Origin: Fulvivirga maritima
GTDB lineage: Bacteria; Bacteroidota; Bacteroidia; Cytophagales; Cyclobacteriaceae
Direction of reading: 5' to 3'
Length of the DNA: 64,000 nt
Assembly: GCF_021389955.1 (NCBI RefSeq)
Contig: NZ_CP089980.1
Span: forward strand, 4,273,001 to 4,337,000
Shown: piece by piece, positions 19,715 through 28,998 of the stretch
Layout: each line of letters begins with the position of its first letter
How positions within the stretch are numbered: the first letter of the stretch is position 1
The notes under the pieces: model-generated
Seen by the model: only the letters and a program-made list of their open reading frames with translations
Told to the model about the DNA's origin: nothing
Database searches by the model: none
Translations under genes and position numbers: made by a program

Positions 19715-19742
19715 CAAAAGTATCAATTTAACTAACATTCAA
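19715..19742 (-). promoter_or_regulatory. Promoter of the YceI gene (Bacteroidota type)
   Basis: On the minus strand, TTG (19742-19740) is followed after 17 nt by TACTTTTG (19722-19715), which fits TTG-N17-23-TAnnTTTG exactly. It lies about 60 nt upstream of the ATG. Confidence 0.7.
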
Positions 19743-19763
19743 TAATTGTTGGAACATTAAAAT

Positions 19764-20273
19764 ATGGCGCTAGTAAAAAAAATAAAAAAATCAATCCCAA
19801 AATTCGGTGAAAATTGCTTCTTAGCAGAAACGTCTGTGATCATAGGAGACGTTACCATGGGAAATAATTGCACCGTTTGGTATAATGCTATAGTTAGGGG
19901 AGATGTTCATTCTATAACTATAGGTGATCAAACCAATATTCAGGATGGAGCCATTATTCACTGTACCTATCAAAAGGCTAAAACAGTAATTGGTAGCAGA
20001 GTCTCTATTGCTCATGGGGCTATAGTACATGGTTGTGAAATAGAAGATGATGTATTAATAGGCATGAAGGCGGTGGTTATGGATAACGCCATTATTAAAA
20101 CAGGATCAGTGATAGCAGCCGGGGCAATTGTTTTGCCGGGTACGGTGGTAGAGGCTGGGAGCATTTATGCAGGGGTACCTGCTAAGAAGGTGAAAGACAC
20201 CGGGCCAGAAATGAAAGAGGTAATAGCAAGAACGGCAAAGAACTACCCGATGTACGCCAGTTGGTATGATTAA
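19764..20273 (+). CDS. Gamma-carbonic anhydrase-like hexapeptide-repeat protein
   Basis: A 169-residue left-handed beta-helix protein of the YrdA/PaaY/CaiE group. Hexapeptide repeats run from about residue 15 to 140 (VIIGDVTMGNNCTVWYNAIV, then VIGSRVSIAHGAIVHGCEI). Candidate metal-binding histidines are in IIHCTY and in IAHGAIVHGC, the pattern of gamma-class carbonic anhydrases. It would form a trimer with metal sites between subunits. The family includes active carbonic anhydrases and proteins with no shown activity, so catalysis is not assured. It is divergent from the YceI gene. Confidence 0.9.
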   Translation: MALVKKIKKSIPKFGENCFLAETSVIIGDVTMGNNCTVWYNAIVRGDVHSITIGDQTNIQDGAIIHCTYQKAKTVIGSRVSIAHGAIVHGCEIEDDVLIGMKAVVMDNAIIKTGSVIAAGAIVLPGTVVEAGSIYAGVPAKKVKDTGPEMKEVIARTAKNYPMYASWYD

Positions 20274-20426
20274 AACATTTTGACAATAAAGTGGATATTA
20301 GAAGGAATATTGGTGCGTGTGTTAGAATTCTTCTTGTTTAGATGAAGAATGCAAAAAATTCCACTTGAAAATAAAAATAAATTATTTTAATTTAAGAATA
20401 AAGTAGTATTAGAACTGTTACATTTT

Positions 20427-20990
20427 ATGGGCCACTTAAATAAGGGATATGATGAACTGGTGTTGAAGGAATACCAGAAAAAGATGAAGGAAACAGGGAC
20501 CAATCATTTAGTGATCGACTCAGAGGATAATTCTGATGAGTATGTTAACTTTTATTTTATTGGTAAGTATGAAGGGCGAGATGTATTATATGATGCCGTG
20601 CTCTATACATTAAGGTTACATCATAATAGTGAGTTGTATGAGATCGCAGAACACCGTGCGGCTAATCATTTTCCTGAATTTAAAAGTATTAAATATGAGG
20701 AAGATGAAAATGGGGATCTGGAAATTTTAGATTCTATGGAAGAAGAAATCGGTCTCTTTATGGCAGAAGTAATTACTGAGCTGGAAGAGGAAGGCGAAAT
20801 TAAGGTGCAGGAGCATGTAGAAATAGATCCTAACGTTAATTTTGGCGTAGGATTAGATGCAGGCTTAAACGTAGATCAAATTACGCCATCAGTGATATCT
20901 AAATTTGTAAAGAGTTATAATGAAGATAGTCTGAAGTTAGATCAGACCATGTACTCTTTTCAGACAGAAGATGAGGAGATGGTGAAATAG
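20427..20990 (+). CDS. Acidic hypothetical protein upstream of a rhomboid protease
   Basis: This 187-residue, strongly acidic protein has no signal peptide or membrane helix. The N-terminal 90 residues look alpha/beta (VNFYFIGKYEGRDVLYDAVLY). The middle is Glu-rich (EEDENGDLEILDSMEEEI) and the C-terminal part has DPNVNFGVGLDAGLNVDQI. I do not recognise a domain. It lies 24 nt before a rhomboid protease gene on the same strand and the two probably form an operon. A similar layout, with a different small acidic protein, recurs at 44.4 kb. A role as substrate or adaptor of the rhomboid is possible but unproven. Confidence 0.78.
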   Translation: MGHLNKGYDELVLKEYQKKMKETGTNHLVIDSEDNSDEYVNFYFIGKYEGRDVLYDAVLYTLRLHHNSELYEIAEHRAANHFPEFKSIKYEEDENGDLEILDSMEEEIGLFMAEVITELEEEGEIKVQEHVEIDPNVNFGVGLDAGLNVDQITPSVISKFVKSYNEDSLKLDQTMYSFQTEDEEMVK

Positions 20991-21014
20991 TAAGAAAATA
21001 TACACAATAGAGGT

Positions 21015-21734
21015 ATGGTAAAGTCAGGGTTGAAACTAAGAAGAAGTATATATTATACCCTGGCTTTTGTATCTATTATTTGGATAGTCAAAATTATTGA
21101 ATACACATTTCATTATAATTTTGGTGATTTTGGCATCCTTCCTCGTACAGTAAGTGGTTCTATAGGTATTTTTACCGCTCCTTTTATACATGGAGACGTT
21201 TACCATTTGCTTTCTAACACCTTCCCGCTGATCACTCTGGGTATTGGCATCTTTTACTTTTACGATAAAATTGCCATTACCGTAATATTGTTGATCTACA
21301 TTATGACGGGATTTTGGGTGTGGGTTGCCGCTCGTGAAGCCTATCACATTGGTGCCAGTGGTGTAATCTATGGCATGCTGACCTTCTTGTTATTGAGCGG
21401 CTTTTTAAAGAGAGATGCTAAATCTCTGGCCGTTTCATTTATAGTTCTATTTATTTACGGAGGGTCATTTTTTACGGGAGTTATTCCTGGTGACCAGGCT
21501 GTTTCATGGGAGTCTCACCTGATGGGAGCCATAGCCGGAGTGTTTTGTGCCATATACTTTAGAAAATATGGAAAAGCAAAACGCGCTATACAAGATGAGC
21601 CTGTGGCTAACTATTCAACTTATATATATCACTACACCAAAGCAGAGTTAGATAATGAAGCTGAAGCCCTGGCTCCAAAAAAAGATTCTACCATTATTTA
21701 TACAATAGACTCTCCTTTCAAAGAAGTGAAATAG
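21015..21734 (+). CDS. Rhomboid-family intramembrane serine protease
   Basis: A 239-residue inner-membrane protease with six membrane segments. The catalytic serine is in HIGASGVIYG (GxSG) and the catalytic histidine in WESHLMGAIAG, both intact. The conserved loop HLLSNTFPL is also present. The C-terminal tail of about 45 residues is cytoplasmic and charged. It is a clear paralogue of the shorter rhomboid at 44916-45473; both share PRT, HLLSNTFP or HILSNTFP, HIGASGV and SWESHL. Substrates cannot be inferred from sequence. Confidence 0.92.
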   Translation: MVKSGLKLRRSIYYTLAFVSIIWIVKIIEYTFHYNFGDFGILPRTVSGSIGIFTAPFIHGDVYHLLSNTFPLITLGIGIFYFYDKIAITVILLIYIMTGFWVWVAAREAYHIGASGVIYGMLTFLLLSGFLKRDAKSLAVSFIVLFIYGGSFFTGVIPGDQAVSWESHLMGAIAGVFCAIYFRKYGKAKRAIQDEPVANYSTYIYHYTKAELDNEAEALAPKKDSTIIYTIDSPFKEVK

Positions 21735-21828
21735 TAGCCTTCGCTTAATTATTAAAAAAGCAGGATTAGTAATTCTCTTTAATCTTTACTTTATTTGCCG
21801 ACTAATTAAAAACAAAAATTCAAATAAG

Positions 21829-22461
21829 GTGAAAAATCTATCTTTAGTACTTAATGTAGTTCTACTCATCGCTGTTGGTGTTTTATATGTGTTACATTTT
21901 TCAGGAGGTAAAGCTGAGGAGCAAGACGAAGAAAATGGAATACTCCAGTCTTCTGCCTATTCAGTGGCTTATGTTGATTCAGATTCTGTAGTTAAAAACT
22001 ATGATTTCTTTAAGAAGAAGCAGGAAGAGTTGACAGCTAAATCTGAGAGACTGCAAAATGAATATAAAAACAGAGCAGAAGGTTTACAAAGAGAGGTAAC
22101 TGACTACCAGAGAAATGTAAATAACCTTACAATAGGTCAGGCTAAAGCATTAGAAGAAGACCTAATGAAAAAGCAGCAGAACTTAAGAATGTATCAAGAG
22201 AGCCTTTCTCAGCAGCTTATGCAAGATCAGAACAAAGTGCAGGCAGAATTATATGAGAAGGTATCAGAATTCCTTAAAGGATACAGCTCTAAAAAAGGAC
22301 TTGAGTTAGTAGTTCAATATACTCCTGGTAGTGATGTACTTTATGCTAATGATAGCATGAATATTACAGGAGACGTAATCAAAGGATTAAACGAAGCTTA
22401 CAATAGCGAGCTTAATGCTCCTGCAGAATCCACTGAAGATTCTACTGCTGTAAGTGAATAA
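21829..22461 (+). CDS. OmpH/Skp-family periplasmic chaperone
   Basis: A 210-residue protein starting at a GTG, with an uncleaved-looking N-terminal membrane segment (LSLVLNVVLLIAVGVLYVL). It has the OmpH/Skp body: a short strand (YSVAYVDSDSVVKNYDFF), a long coiled coil at about 60-145 forming the tentacle, and a C-terminal strand segment (KKGLELVVQYTPGSDVLYAN). Skp trimers carry unfolded outer-membrane proteins across the periplasm. Membrane anchoring rather than a cleaved signal is a variation also seen in other Bacteroidota OmpH proteins. A hairpin terminator follows. Confidence 0.88.
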   Translation: MKNLSLVLNVVLLIAVGVLYVLHFSGGKAEEQDEENGILQSSAYSVAYVDSDSVVKNYDFFKKKQEELTAKSERLQNEYKNRAEGLQREVTDYQRNVNNLTIGQAKALEEDLMKKQQNLRMYQESLSQQLMQDQNKVQAELYEKVSEFLKGYSSKKGLELVVQYTPGSDVLYANDSMNITGDVIKGLNEAYNSELNAPAESTEDSTAVSE

Positions 22462-22486
22462 AATATTATCATTTAATGAAATGAGG

Positions 22487-22516
22487 AGCCTGTTTCTGAT
22501 GAAGCAGGCTTTTTTA
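22487..22516 (+). terminator. Rho-independent terminator of the OmpH gene
   Basis: AGCCTG pairs with CAGGCT, with an inner TTC/GAA extension, followed by TTTTT; 26 nt after the stop. Confidence 0.8.
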
Positions 22517-22579
22517 GTATATTAAGGCTTGTATATTAGGTAGGCTATTTATATATTTTCATTTTATAAAGTTAGGTAA

Positions 22580-25500
22580 ATGATAAAAGCCTTATTTTTA
22601 GCTCTCAATTTAAGAAAGGAAGAAGAGAAGCAGGTTTTACTCTTATTAGGCAATGGCTTTTTTATGGGTATATTTCTGGCTAGCTATCAGATTAGTGCAG
22701 AAACCCTATTTTTAAATCGCCTGGAAAACTATTTGAAGGAAGCCATCATGATCTCCGGCTTCTTAGGGATTATTATTACGGCCCTATTTGCTTACTTACA
22801 GACTCGTGTGGCTTTTTCTAAGCTTGTACTAGGCAACCTTATAGGTATATTTAGTTTTATATCTGGAGTGTACTTGCTTTTCAAGCTAGGAGATCCTGGC
22901 TGGCAAGATGTGCTCGTATTTCTCATGTTTGCCATGATAGGTCCTATGCTAGCCGTATCATTACTAGGCTTCTGGGGAGTGTTTGGTCGTATGTTTGACC
23001 TGAGACAATCTAAAAGAATCATCGGCGGGATAGATATTGGACAGCTATCAGCCTCTATTCTTATCTCATTTTCCATTCCTTTTTTGGAACCCTTATTACC
23101 CAATACCACTTCCTATTTGCTTATTAGCGGGGTTTGCGTATTAGTATCATTGTTTTTTCTTACCATAATTACCAAAAGGTATGATCTTAAAAAGGCAGAA
23201 GTTTCTAGTAGTAAAAGTGAAGCATCTAAAACGGGTGTACAGCATTTAATAAAGAACCGATATGTTAGGCTGCTCTCGTTTTTCCTGCTCTTTTCTATGG
23301 TGGCCTTTACTTTGGTACAATTCTCTTTTCAAAACGTGGTGGCGCAGCAATACCCCGATGAAGGAGAACTAAGAAACTTTCTGGCTATTTTCAATGGATC
23401 AATATTAGTACTCAGCTTCCTGTTGCAAACTTTTGTTAATGACAGAATAATTGGGGAGTATGGATTGAAAGTGTCTCTTTTGGTGCTTCCAATAATTCTT
23501 TCATTGTTAACCGTGGGCGCACTGCTAGCCGGTACTCTTTTTGGCTACACACCAGATGCAGGGACTTATTTTATTTGGTTTTTCTTATTTATAGCTTTAA
23601 GCCGACTCTTTAACTTCTCTCTCAGAGATTCTCTGGAGAACCCTACCTTCAAGCTCTATTTTATGCCTTTAGATAATAGGATCAGGTTTGATATTCAAAC
23701 CAAGGTAGAAGGGGTAGTAAATGAAGCTTCTCGCTTTGTGGGCGGACTGCTTATAATGGGTCTTTCATTCATTTCATTTTTTAGCCTCATACATTATTCT
23801 TATGCTCTAATATTCGTTATAATAGGCTACTTTTTCATAATTGGCAAGCTATATTCTGAATATAGAGACAGTATAAGGCATAAATTACAAGATCAGCAAG
23901 ATTCTTTTGATGAGGAAGTACTTAGTCCACAAGAAAGATTGTTTAAACGCCTAACAGCCGCATTAACCGCTGATAAGTCCAATAAAGTGGTTTTTTCTTT
24001 TAAACTTCTTGAAAAACTAGATCCGCACAATGTGCCAAGATATATCAATAGCCTCATGGGGCATGGCGCGGGTGAAATTCGAGATTTTGCTCAAAATAAA
24101 ATTAATGAGATAAAAGGTAATTCCATTTCAGATAGATATGTGATAAACATGTCTGGTAGCCAGGAGCAAAGTGACAAGCGGCTAGTTAGTGGTACTGATG
24201 TTCTTGACCTTTTTCAAGCAGGTAATGTAACTAAAGCAAGGCTTAGTAAACTCTGTAAGTCAGATAATAGTGATGACCGCCAGTATGCTACGGAGTTGCT
24301 CAATAATAGTAATGAAGACGAGCATACTTCATTTTTGATAGAGCTACTGATGGATATGGATCCTAAAGTGAGAAATAGTGCCATTAAAACTGCTCAGAAG
24401 AAATATAACCGTGAAGTGCTTAATGTGTTGGTAGAGAATTTGAGCTATTCCGCTTACAGTATTCAGGCGGGTAATACCCTAACTTTTATTGGAGAAGAAG
24501 CTTTGGGAGTGTTAGACAGTGCCTTTTATAAATCTGGCCAATCTTATCAGGTTATGCTTAAGATTATTCAGATTATTGGTAGGATAGGAGGGGAAACTGC
24601 CCGATCTCTTTTATGGTCTAAAATAGATTTTCCCGATAAACTATTGATGTCACAGGTTCTTTTGGCCTTGGGTCTAACTGAATTTAAAGCTGATGTCACG
24701 CAAATACCAAGGATTAAATATGGTATTGAATCTGATATTGAAGATATCGCTTGGAACATCTGTGCTATTACTGAAGTAACCACAGATCAATTTGGTAGGG
24801 AAATAAAATTGGCACTAGAAGAGGAGATAAAATATGATGTAGAGCACATTTATATGCTACTTTCCATGCTTTATGACACCAAATCTATACAGCTCGTGAA
24901 GCAAAATATTGAAAGTGGTACCAGTGAAGGTATTACCTACGCCATTGAGCTATTGGATGTGTTTTTATCAGAAGATCTGAAGCAGCGAATTATTCCGGTG
25001 TTAGATGATCTTAACTTTGCAGAAAAAGCGCGAAAATTGGAGTTTTATTTCCCGCGGCAAAAGCTGGACTCCAAGCTGGTTTTAAAGTTTTTGCTTAATA
25101 GAGATTTCGCGCAGACTAACAGATGGACGAAGGCCTGCATCATTTTTCAAATAGGCCTTTTAAAAATTTCTGAGTTCACTTATGATCTTATTGCTAACCT
25201 GTTTAATCCTGACGGACTAATTAGGGAAATAGCGGCCTGGTCTCTTTATGAAATAGATCCGGCTTTATATATTGATAATGTAAAACGAATAGGCAAAACT
25301 AAGCAAAGAGAATTAGATGAACTCATATTGATGTCTACCTCAAGTAGAAGAAGCTGGAGATCACTAAAATTTGAAAAAATCATTTTCCTAAGGAATATTC
25401 CTGTTTTCAAAGGTATTTTTGGATTAACAATAGCCGGTGTAGCAGATGCCATTGAAGAAATGCAGCTAATAGAAGGGGAGCCGCTCAAGGTGGATGAGCT

Positions 25501-25744
25501 GTATAATGATAATTTTTACATTGTATATTCTGGTACCATTAATATTTATGAAGATGGGAAGCTAAAAGAAGAGGTTAAAACCGGCGAATTTATAGGCGAA
25601 TTAATTACCAGATATAAAGGTGTTGGTAATACATATATGCGTGCAGAGAAGGATACTGTGCTTTTTAAGATAAAGAAAGATAACTTCTATGAACTATTGG
25701 CTGATAACATTAGTCTTGCAGATAAAATAGTGGAATATGTTTAA
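22580..25744 (+). CDS. NTT/MFS-like transporter fused to HEAT repeats and a cNMP-binding-like domain
   Basis: A 1054-residue fusion. Residues 1-430 hold about 12 hydrophobic helices and resemble the nucleotide-transporter (ATP/ADP translocase) branch of the major facilitators, with a basic RLFNFSLRDSLENPTFKLYF segment. Residues about 450-900 form alpha-helical HEAT-type repeats (MDPKVRNSAIKTAQKKYNRE). The C-terminal 120 residues look like a cyclic-nucleotide-binding fold: LRNIPVFKGI, FYIVYSGTINIYEDG, FIGEL and MRAEKDTVLFKI. The phosphate-binding cassette is degenerate. NTT-HEAT fusions are known in free-living bacteria. Substrate and ligand are not shown by the sequence. It stands alone between a terminator and the nSTAND1 gene, 127 nt downstream on the same strand. 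Confidence 0.8.
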   Translation: MIKALFLALNLRKEEEKQVLLLLGNGFFMGIFLASYQISAETLFLNRLENYLKEAIMISGFLGIIITALFAYLQTRVAFSKLVLGNLIGIFSFISGVYLLFKLGDPGWQDVLVFLMFAMIGPMLAVSLLGFWGVFGRMFDLRQSKRIIGGIDIGQLSASILISFSIPFLEPLLPNTTSYLLISGVCVLVSLFFLTIITKRYDLKKAEVSSSKSEASKTGVQHLIKNRYVRLLSFFLLFSMVAFTLVQFSFQNVVAQQYPDEGELRNFLAIFNGSILVLSFLLQTFVNDRIIGEYGLKVSLLVLPIILSLLTVGALLAGTLFGYTPDAGTYFIWFFLFIALSRLFNFSLRDSLENPTFKLYFMPLDNRIRFDIQTKVEGVVNEASRFVGGLLIMGLSFISFFSLIHYSYALIFVIIGYFFIIGKLYSEYRDSIRHKLQDQQDSFDEEVLSPQERLFKRLTAALTADKSNKVVFSFKLLEKLDPHNVPRYINSLMGHGAGEIRDFAQNKINEIKGNSISDRYVINMSGSQEQSDKRLVSGTDVLDLFQAGNVTKARLSKLCKSDNSDDRQYATELLNNSNEDEHTSFLIELLMDMDPKVRNSAIKTAQKKYNREVLNVLVENLSYSAYSIQAGNTLTFIGEEALGVLDSAFYKSGQSYQVMLKIIQIIGRIGGETARSLLWSKIDFPDKLLMSQVLLALGLTEFKADVTQIPRIKYGIESDIEDIAWNICAITEVTTDQFGREIKLALEEEIKYDVEHIYMLLSMLYDTKSIQLVKQNIESGTSEGITYAIELLDVFLSEDLKQRIIPVLDDLNFAEKARKLEFYFPRQKLDSKLVLKFLLNRDFAQTNRWTKACIIFQIGLLKISEFTYDLIANLFNPDGLIREIAAWSLYEIDPALYIDNVKRIGKTKQRELDELILMSTSSRRSWRSLKFEKIIFLRNIPVFKGIFGLTIAGVADAIEEMQLIEGEPLKVDELYNDNFYIVYSGTINIYEDGKLKEEVKTGEFIGELITRYKGVGNTYMRAEKDTVLFKIKKDNFYELLADNISLADKIVEYV

Positions 25745-25871
25745 TCCCAAGAATGTTATTTGCTTGATTTTTTTGAATTTTATAGATTTATTTTAATTAA
25801 CTTGAGTTTTATTTTTTGAAGTCAAAACCTTCATTTTTACTTTTTTTAAGCTGTAGGTTGGCTTACGCCCG

Positions 25872-28800
25872 ATGTTGAGATACGATACAAAAATAGGTGA
25901 TCATGATGCTTCCAGTGAGGATTTGAGTCATCATATGCTGCTAGGTGATAATCCTTTTCCAGGATTAAGGCCTTTTAGTATAGATGAGAGTCATTTGTTT
26001 TTTGGTAGAGAGGGGCAGGTAAATGAAATCACAGTTAAGCTTTCTGCTAACCGGTTTGTAACGGTAATGGGTTATTCTGGTAGCGGTAAGTCGTCACTTA
26101 TGTATTGTGGGCTTATACCAGTGCTTCATGGCGGGTTTTTAGAAGAAACAGGTCCTAATTGGAATGTTATTACCTCTAGGCCAGGCATTTCACCACTTGA
26201 TAATCTGGCTCGTTCGCTGCTCAAAGCTTCACCGGATTATAAACAGCAGACCATTGAAGAACGAATGGTTAACCAATCGTTACTTACCTCTATTTTAAAA
26301 AGTGACTCTGAAGGCCTCATTAAGGCGGTTGAGCACATTAAGCAGGATGATAGAGAAAATACGTTGATCTTGGTCGATCAATTTGAGGAATTATTCACCT
26401 ATCAGTCAGATGACGAAAATGATGTTTCAGAGCAGGCGAAAGTTTATGTAAACCTATTATTAGAAGCCTGCCATAACCCTGATTCTCCAATCTACCTGGC
26501 CATAACTATGCGGTCTGATTATGTGGGGGAATGTGCTGTATTTCCTGGCCTGACCCAAATGATTAATCAGAGCAATTATCTGGTGCCTCAAATGACCCGG
26601 GATCAAAAACGAAAGGCCATAGAAGGACCTGTGGCTGTAGGGGGCGGAGAGATTTCAGGAAGATTAGTAAAAAGGTTACTTAATGAAGTAGGGGATAATC
26701 AGGATCAGCTGCCCATTTTGCAGCATGCGCTCATGCGTACCTGGGATTATTGGGTAAAAAACCATGAAGAAGAAGAGCCGCTCGACCTGAGGCATTATAA
26801 TGCTATCGGAAAAATCAGCCAGGCACTTTCACAACACGCTGATGAGGCCTATGATGAGCTGGAACCTTCTGATCGAGAAATAGCCGAAATACTATTCAAA
26901 AGCCTTACAGAAAAAACTAATGATAACTTCGGAAGAAGAAGATCTGTGAAATTGTCATTAGTAGCTGAGCTGGCAGGTGTCAACGACTCAGAAGTTATAG
27001 AAGTAATAGAGAAATTTCGTCAGCCCGGCAGATCATTTCTAATGCCTGGTGCCGGTGTGCCACTCACTCCTGATTCTATAATAGAAATTTCGCACGAAAG
27101 TTTAATGCGTATCTGGACCCGACTAAAAGTGTGGGTAGAAGAAGAGCACGAATCTGCTATGATGTATCGTAGGCTGTCAGAGGCTGCTGCCATGTATCAG
27201 GTAGGTAAAACTGGGTTATGGAGGCCGCCAGATCTTCAGCTGGCCCTTAACTGGCAGAATAAGCAGAAGCCTACCAGGGCCTGGGCCCAGCGGTATGATG
27301 AAGCTTTTGAAAGAGCCATAGTATTCTTAGACACCAGCCGCATTACCTATGAGGCCGAGCAAAAGAATCAGGAGCTTTTACAGAAAAGACTACTCAAAAG
27401 AGCCAAAGTGGTAGCTATTATTCTAGGGGTGTTCTTGGTAATATCCATATTCTTGTTTTTACTAGCTTTCACCAGAAATATAGAAGCACAAAAGCAGGCT
27501 GATCTGGCGATAATAAGCCAAAAGGAAGCTACAGAACAGAGAGACATAGCCAGAGATAAGGAGAAAGAGGCAAGAGATCAGCGTATTTTGGCATTGCAGC
27601 GAGAACAAGAGGCAACCGAAGCGAAGATAAAGGCGGAAAATGCTCTTGAAGATGCTGAGGAACAAAGGAATTTCGCGTTGAAGCAATATTTATATGCTCA
27701 GCAGCAAACCGGCGTGGCAGAATCAGCTAAGCTTAAGGCCGATAAGGAGAGGATTAATGCTGAGGAGCAAACTATAATAGCCCGTGAAAATAAGGATAGA
27801 GCTGAGAAATTATTATATCAATCTATAGCTCAGTCTATGGCAGTTAAATCTTTAGATATAGAAGATAATAATTTGAAAGGCTTACTGGCTCAGCATGCAT
27901 ATATATTTAACTCTGAGAACGAAGGCAGAGAGTATGACCCTTACATTTATAATGGCCTATATTCAGCATTGGCTCAAATAAACGGTCGCGTTTATAATAC
28001 TATAGATGGTAAACAAAGAAATTCGATTAAGTCAGTGGTCTTTACTAGTACTGGTGATACTTTTTATAGTACAGGAAGTGAAGGTAAAATAGTATCTTCA
28101 TCTATTTCAGAGCCTCAAAAATCAACTGTTATAGCCTACAATAAGTACCCTAATCGGGTATTGGCTTTAAGTTCAGATGATAATTGGCTCATTAGCGGTA
28201 GCGACTCATCTTATATTAAAGTTTATAACCTGAGAGAGTCAGGTAAACCTGAACTACTTGATGGACATAAAAGCTTTATTAATGATATTAAATTTGTGCC
28301 CAATACAAGTAGGTTTGTTAGTGCAGGAGAAGATGGTCAGCTGCGCATGAACAATGTTATAAGTATGGTCGGAGGTTTAATAACCACAACAGATGAACCT
28401 TTAAAAACCATAACTATAAATGAGAACGGGACTTTACTGGCTGGCGGAACAGTTTCCGGAAAAGTAATTTTGGTAGATCTAAGAACCGGAAAGAAAGAAA
28501 TTATTGTAGATAAAGAAGGTACACCTGTTCATGCGGTATGCTTTAGCCCAAATGGTAAGCAGTTGGCCATTGGAGATGAAAAAGGAACTATTGGAATTTA
28601 TAAGGTATCAAATGGCCATTTGATAAAAGAGTTTATTGGTCATAAAGGAAGAGTTAGCGCTATCCGATATAATAAGGAAGGTAGCTTGTTAGCGTCTGCA
28701 AGTTTGGATAGAACTATTCAAATGTGGGTTACTGATGATTTTAATGAACTTCCGCTTAAAATGTCAGATAATGATGCTTACGTCTGGGATATTGCGTTTA

Positions 28801-28997
28801 GCCCTGATTCTAATTATTTACTGGCAGCATGTGGTGATGGCGAGCTTCGTGTATGGCCTACCAAACCATCACTGATGGCGGATAAAATGTGTTCTACACT
28901 AGAAAGAAATATGTCTGAAGAAGAGTGGAAAGCCTATGTTGGACACGATATCCCTTTTCAGGGTACCTGTATTAATCTTTTGTTAGATAAAAAATAA
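25872..28997 (+). CDS. Membrane-anchored nSTAND1 NTPase - coiled coil - WD40 protein
   Basis: A 1041-residue STAND-type signalling NTPase. The N-terminus has the usual lead-in NPFPGLRPFSIDESHLFFGR, Walker A GYSGSGKSS at about 66-74 and Walker B ILVDQFEELF near 165. The nSTAND1 module continues to about 500. A single membrane helix lies at about 513-535 (VVAIILGVFLVISIFLFLLA). About 120 residues of highly charged heptad-type coiled coil follow (for example KEKEARDQRILALQREQEA). A WD40 propeller fills about 690-1000 (LDGHKSFINDIKF, FIGHKGRVSAIRY, LASASLDRTIQMW). With this order the NTPase should be cytoplasmic and the propeller periplasmic. The next gene begins 1 nt after the stop, so it heads a coupled operon. 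Confidence 0.88.
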   Translation: MLRYDTKIGDHDASSEDLSHHMLLGDNPFPGLRPFSIDESHLFFGREGQVNEITVKLSANRFVTVMGYSGSGKSSLMYCGLIPVLHGGFLEETGPNWNVITSRPGISPLDNLARSLLKASPDYKQQTIEERMVNQSLLTSILKSDSEGLIKAVEHIKQDDRENTLILVDQFEELFTYQSDDENDVSEQAKVYVNLLLEACHNPDSPIYLAITMRSDYVGECAVFPGLTQMINQSNYLVPQMTRDQKRKAIEGPVAVGGGEISGRLVKRLLNEVGDNQDQLPILQHALMRTWDYWVKNHEEEEPLDLRHYNAIGKISQALSQHADEAYDELEPSDREIAEILFKSLTEKTNDNFGRRRSVKLSLVAELAGVNDSEVIEVIEKFRQPGRSFLMPGAGVPLTPDSIIEISHESLMRIWTRLKVWVEEEHESAMMYRRLSEAAAMYQVGKTGLWRPPDLQLALNWQNKQKPTRAWAQRYDEAFERAIVFLDTSRITYEAEQKNQELLQKRLLKRAKVVAIILGVFLVISIFLFLLAFTRNIEAQKQADLAIISQKEATEQRDIARDKEKEARDQRILALQREQEATEAKIKAENALEDAEEQRNFALKQYLYAQQQTGVAESAKLKADKERINAEEQTIIARENKDRAEKLLYQSIAQSMAVKSLDIEDNNLKGLLAQHAYIFNSENEGREYDPYIYNGLYSALAQINGRVYNTIDGKQRNSIKSVVFTSTGDTFYSTGSEGKIVSSSISEPQKSTVIAYNKYPNRVLALSSDDNWLISGSDSSYIKVYNLRESGKPELLDGHKSFINDIKFVPNTSRFVSAGEDGQLRMNNVISMVGGLITTTDEPLKTITINENGTLLAGGTVSGKVILVDLRTGKKEIIVDKEGTPVHAVCFSPNGKQLAIGDEKGTIGIYKVSNGHLIKEFIGHKGRVSAIRYNKEGSLLASASLDRTIQMWVTDDFNELPLKMSDNDAYVWDIAFSPDSNYLLAACGDGELRVWPTKPSLMADKMCSTLERNMSEEEWKAYVGHDIPFQGTCINLLLDKK

Positions 28998-28998
28998 G

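Noticed and set aside
25872-28997. Calling the nSTAND1 gene an Avs-type antiphage defence gene
   Set aside because: It has a membrane helix and a long periplasmic-type coiled coil with WD40, no effector nuclease, and neighbours that are envelope proteins rather than defence genes.
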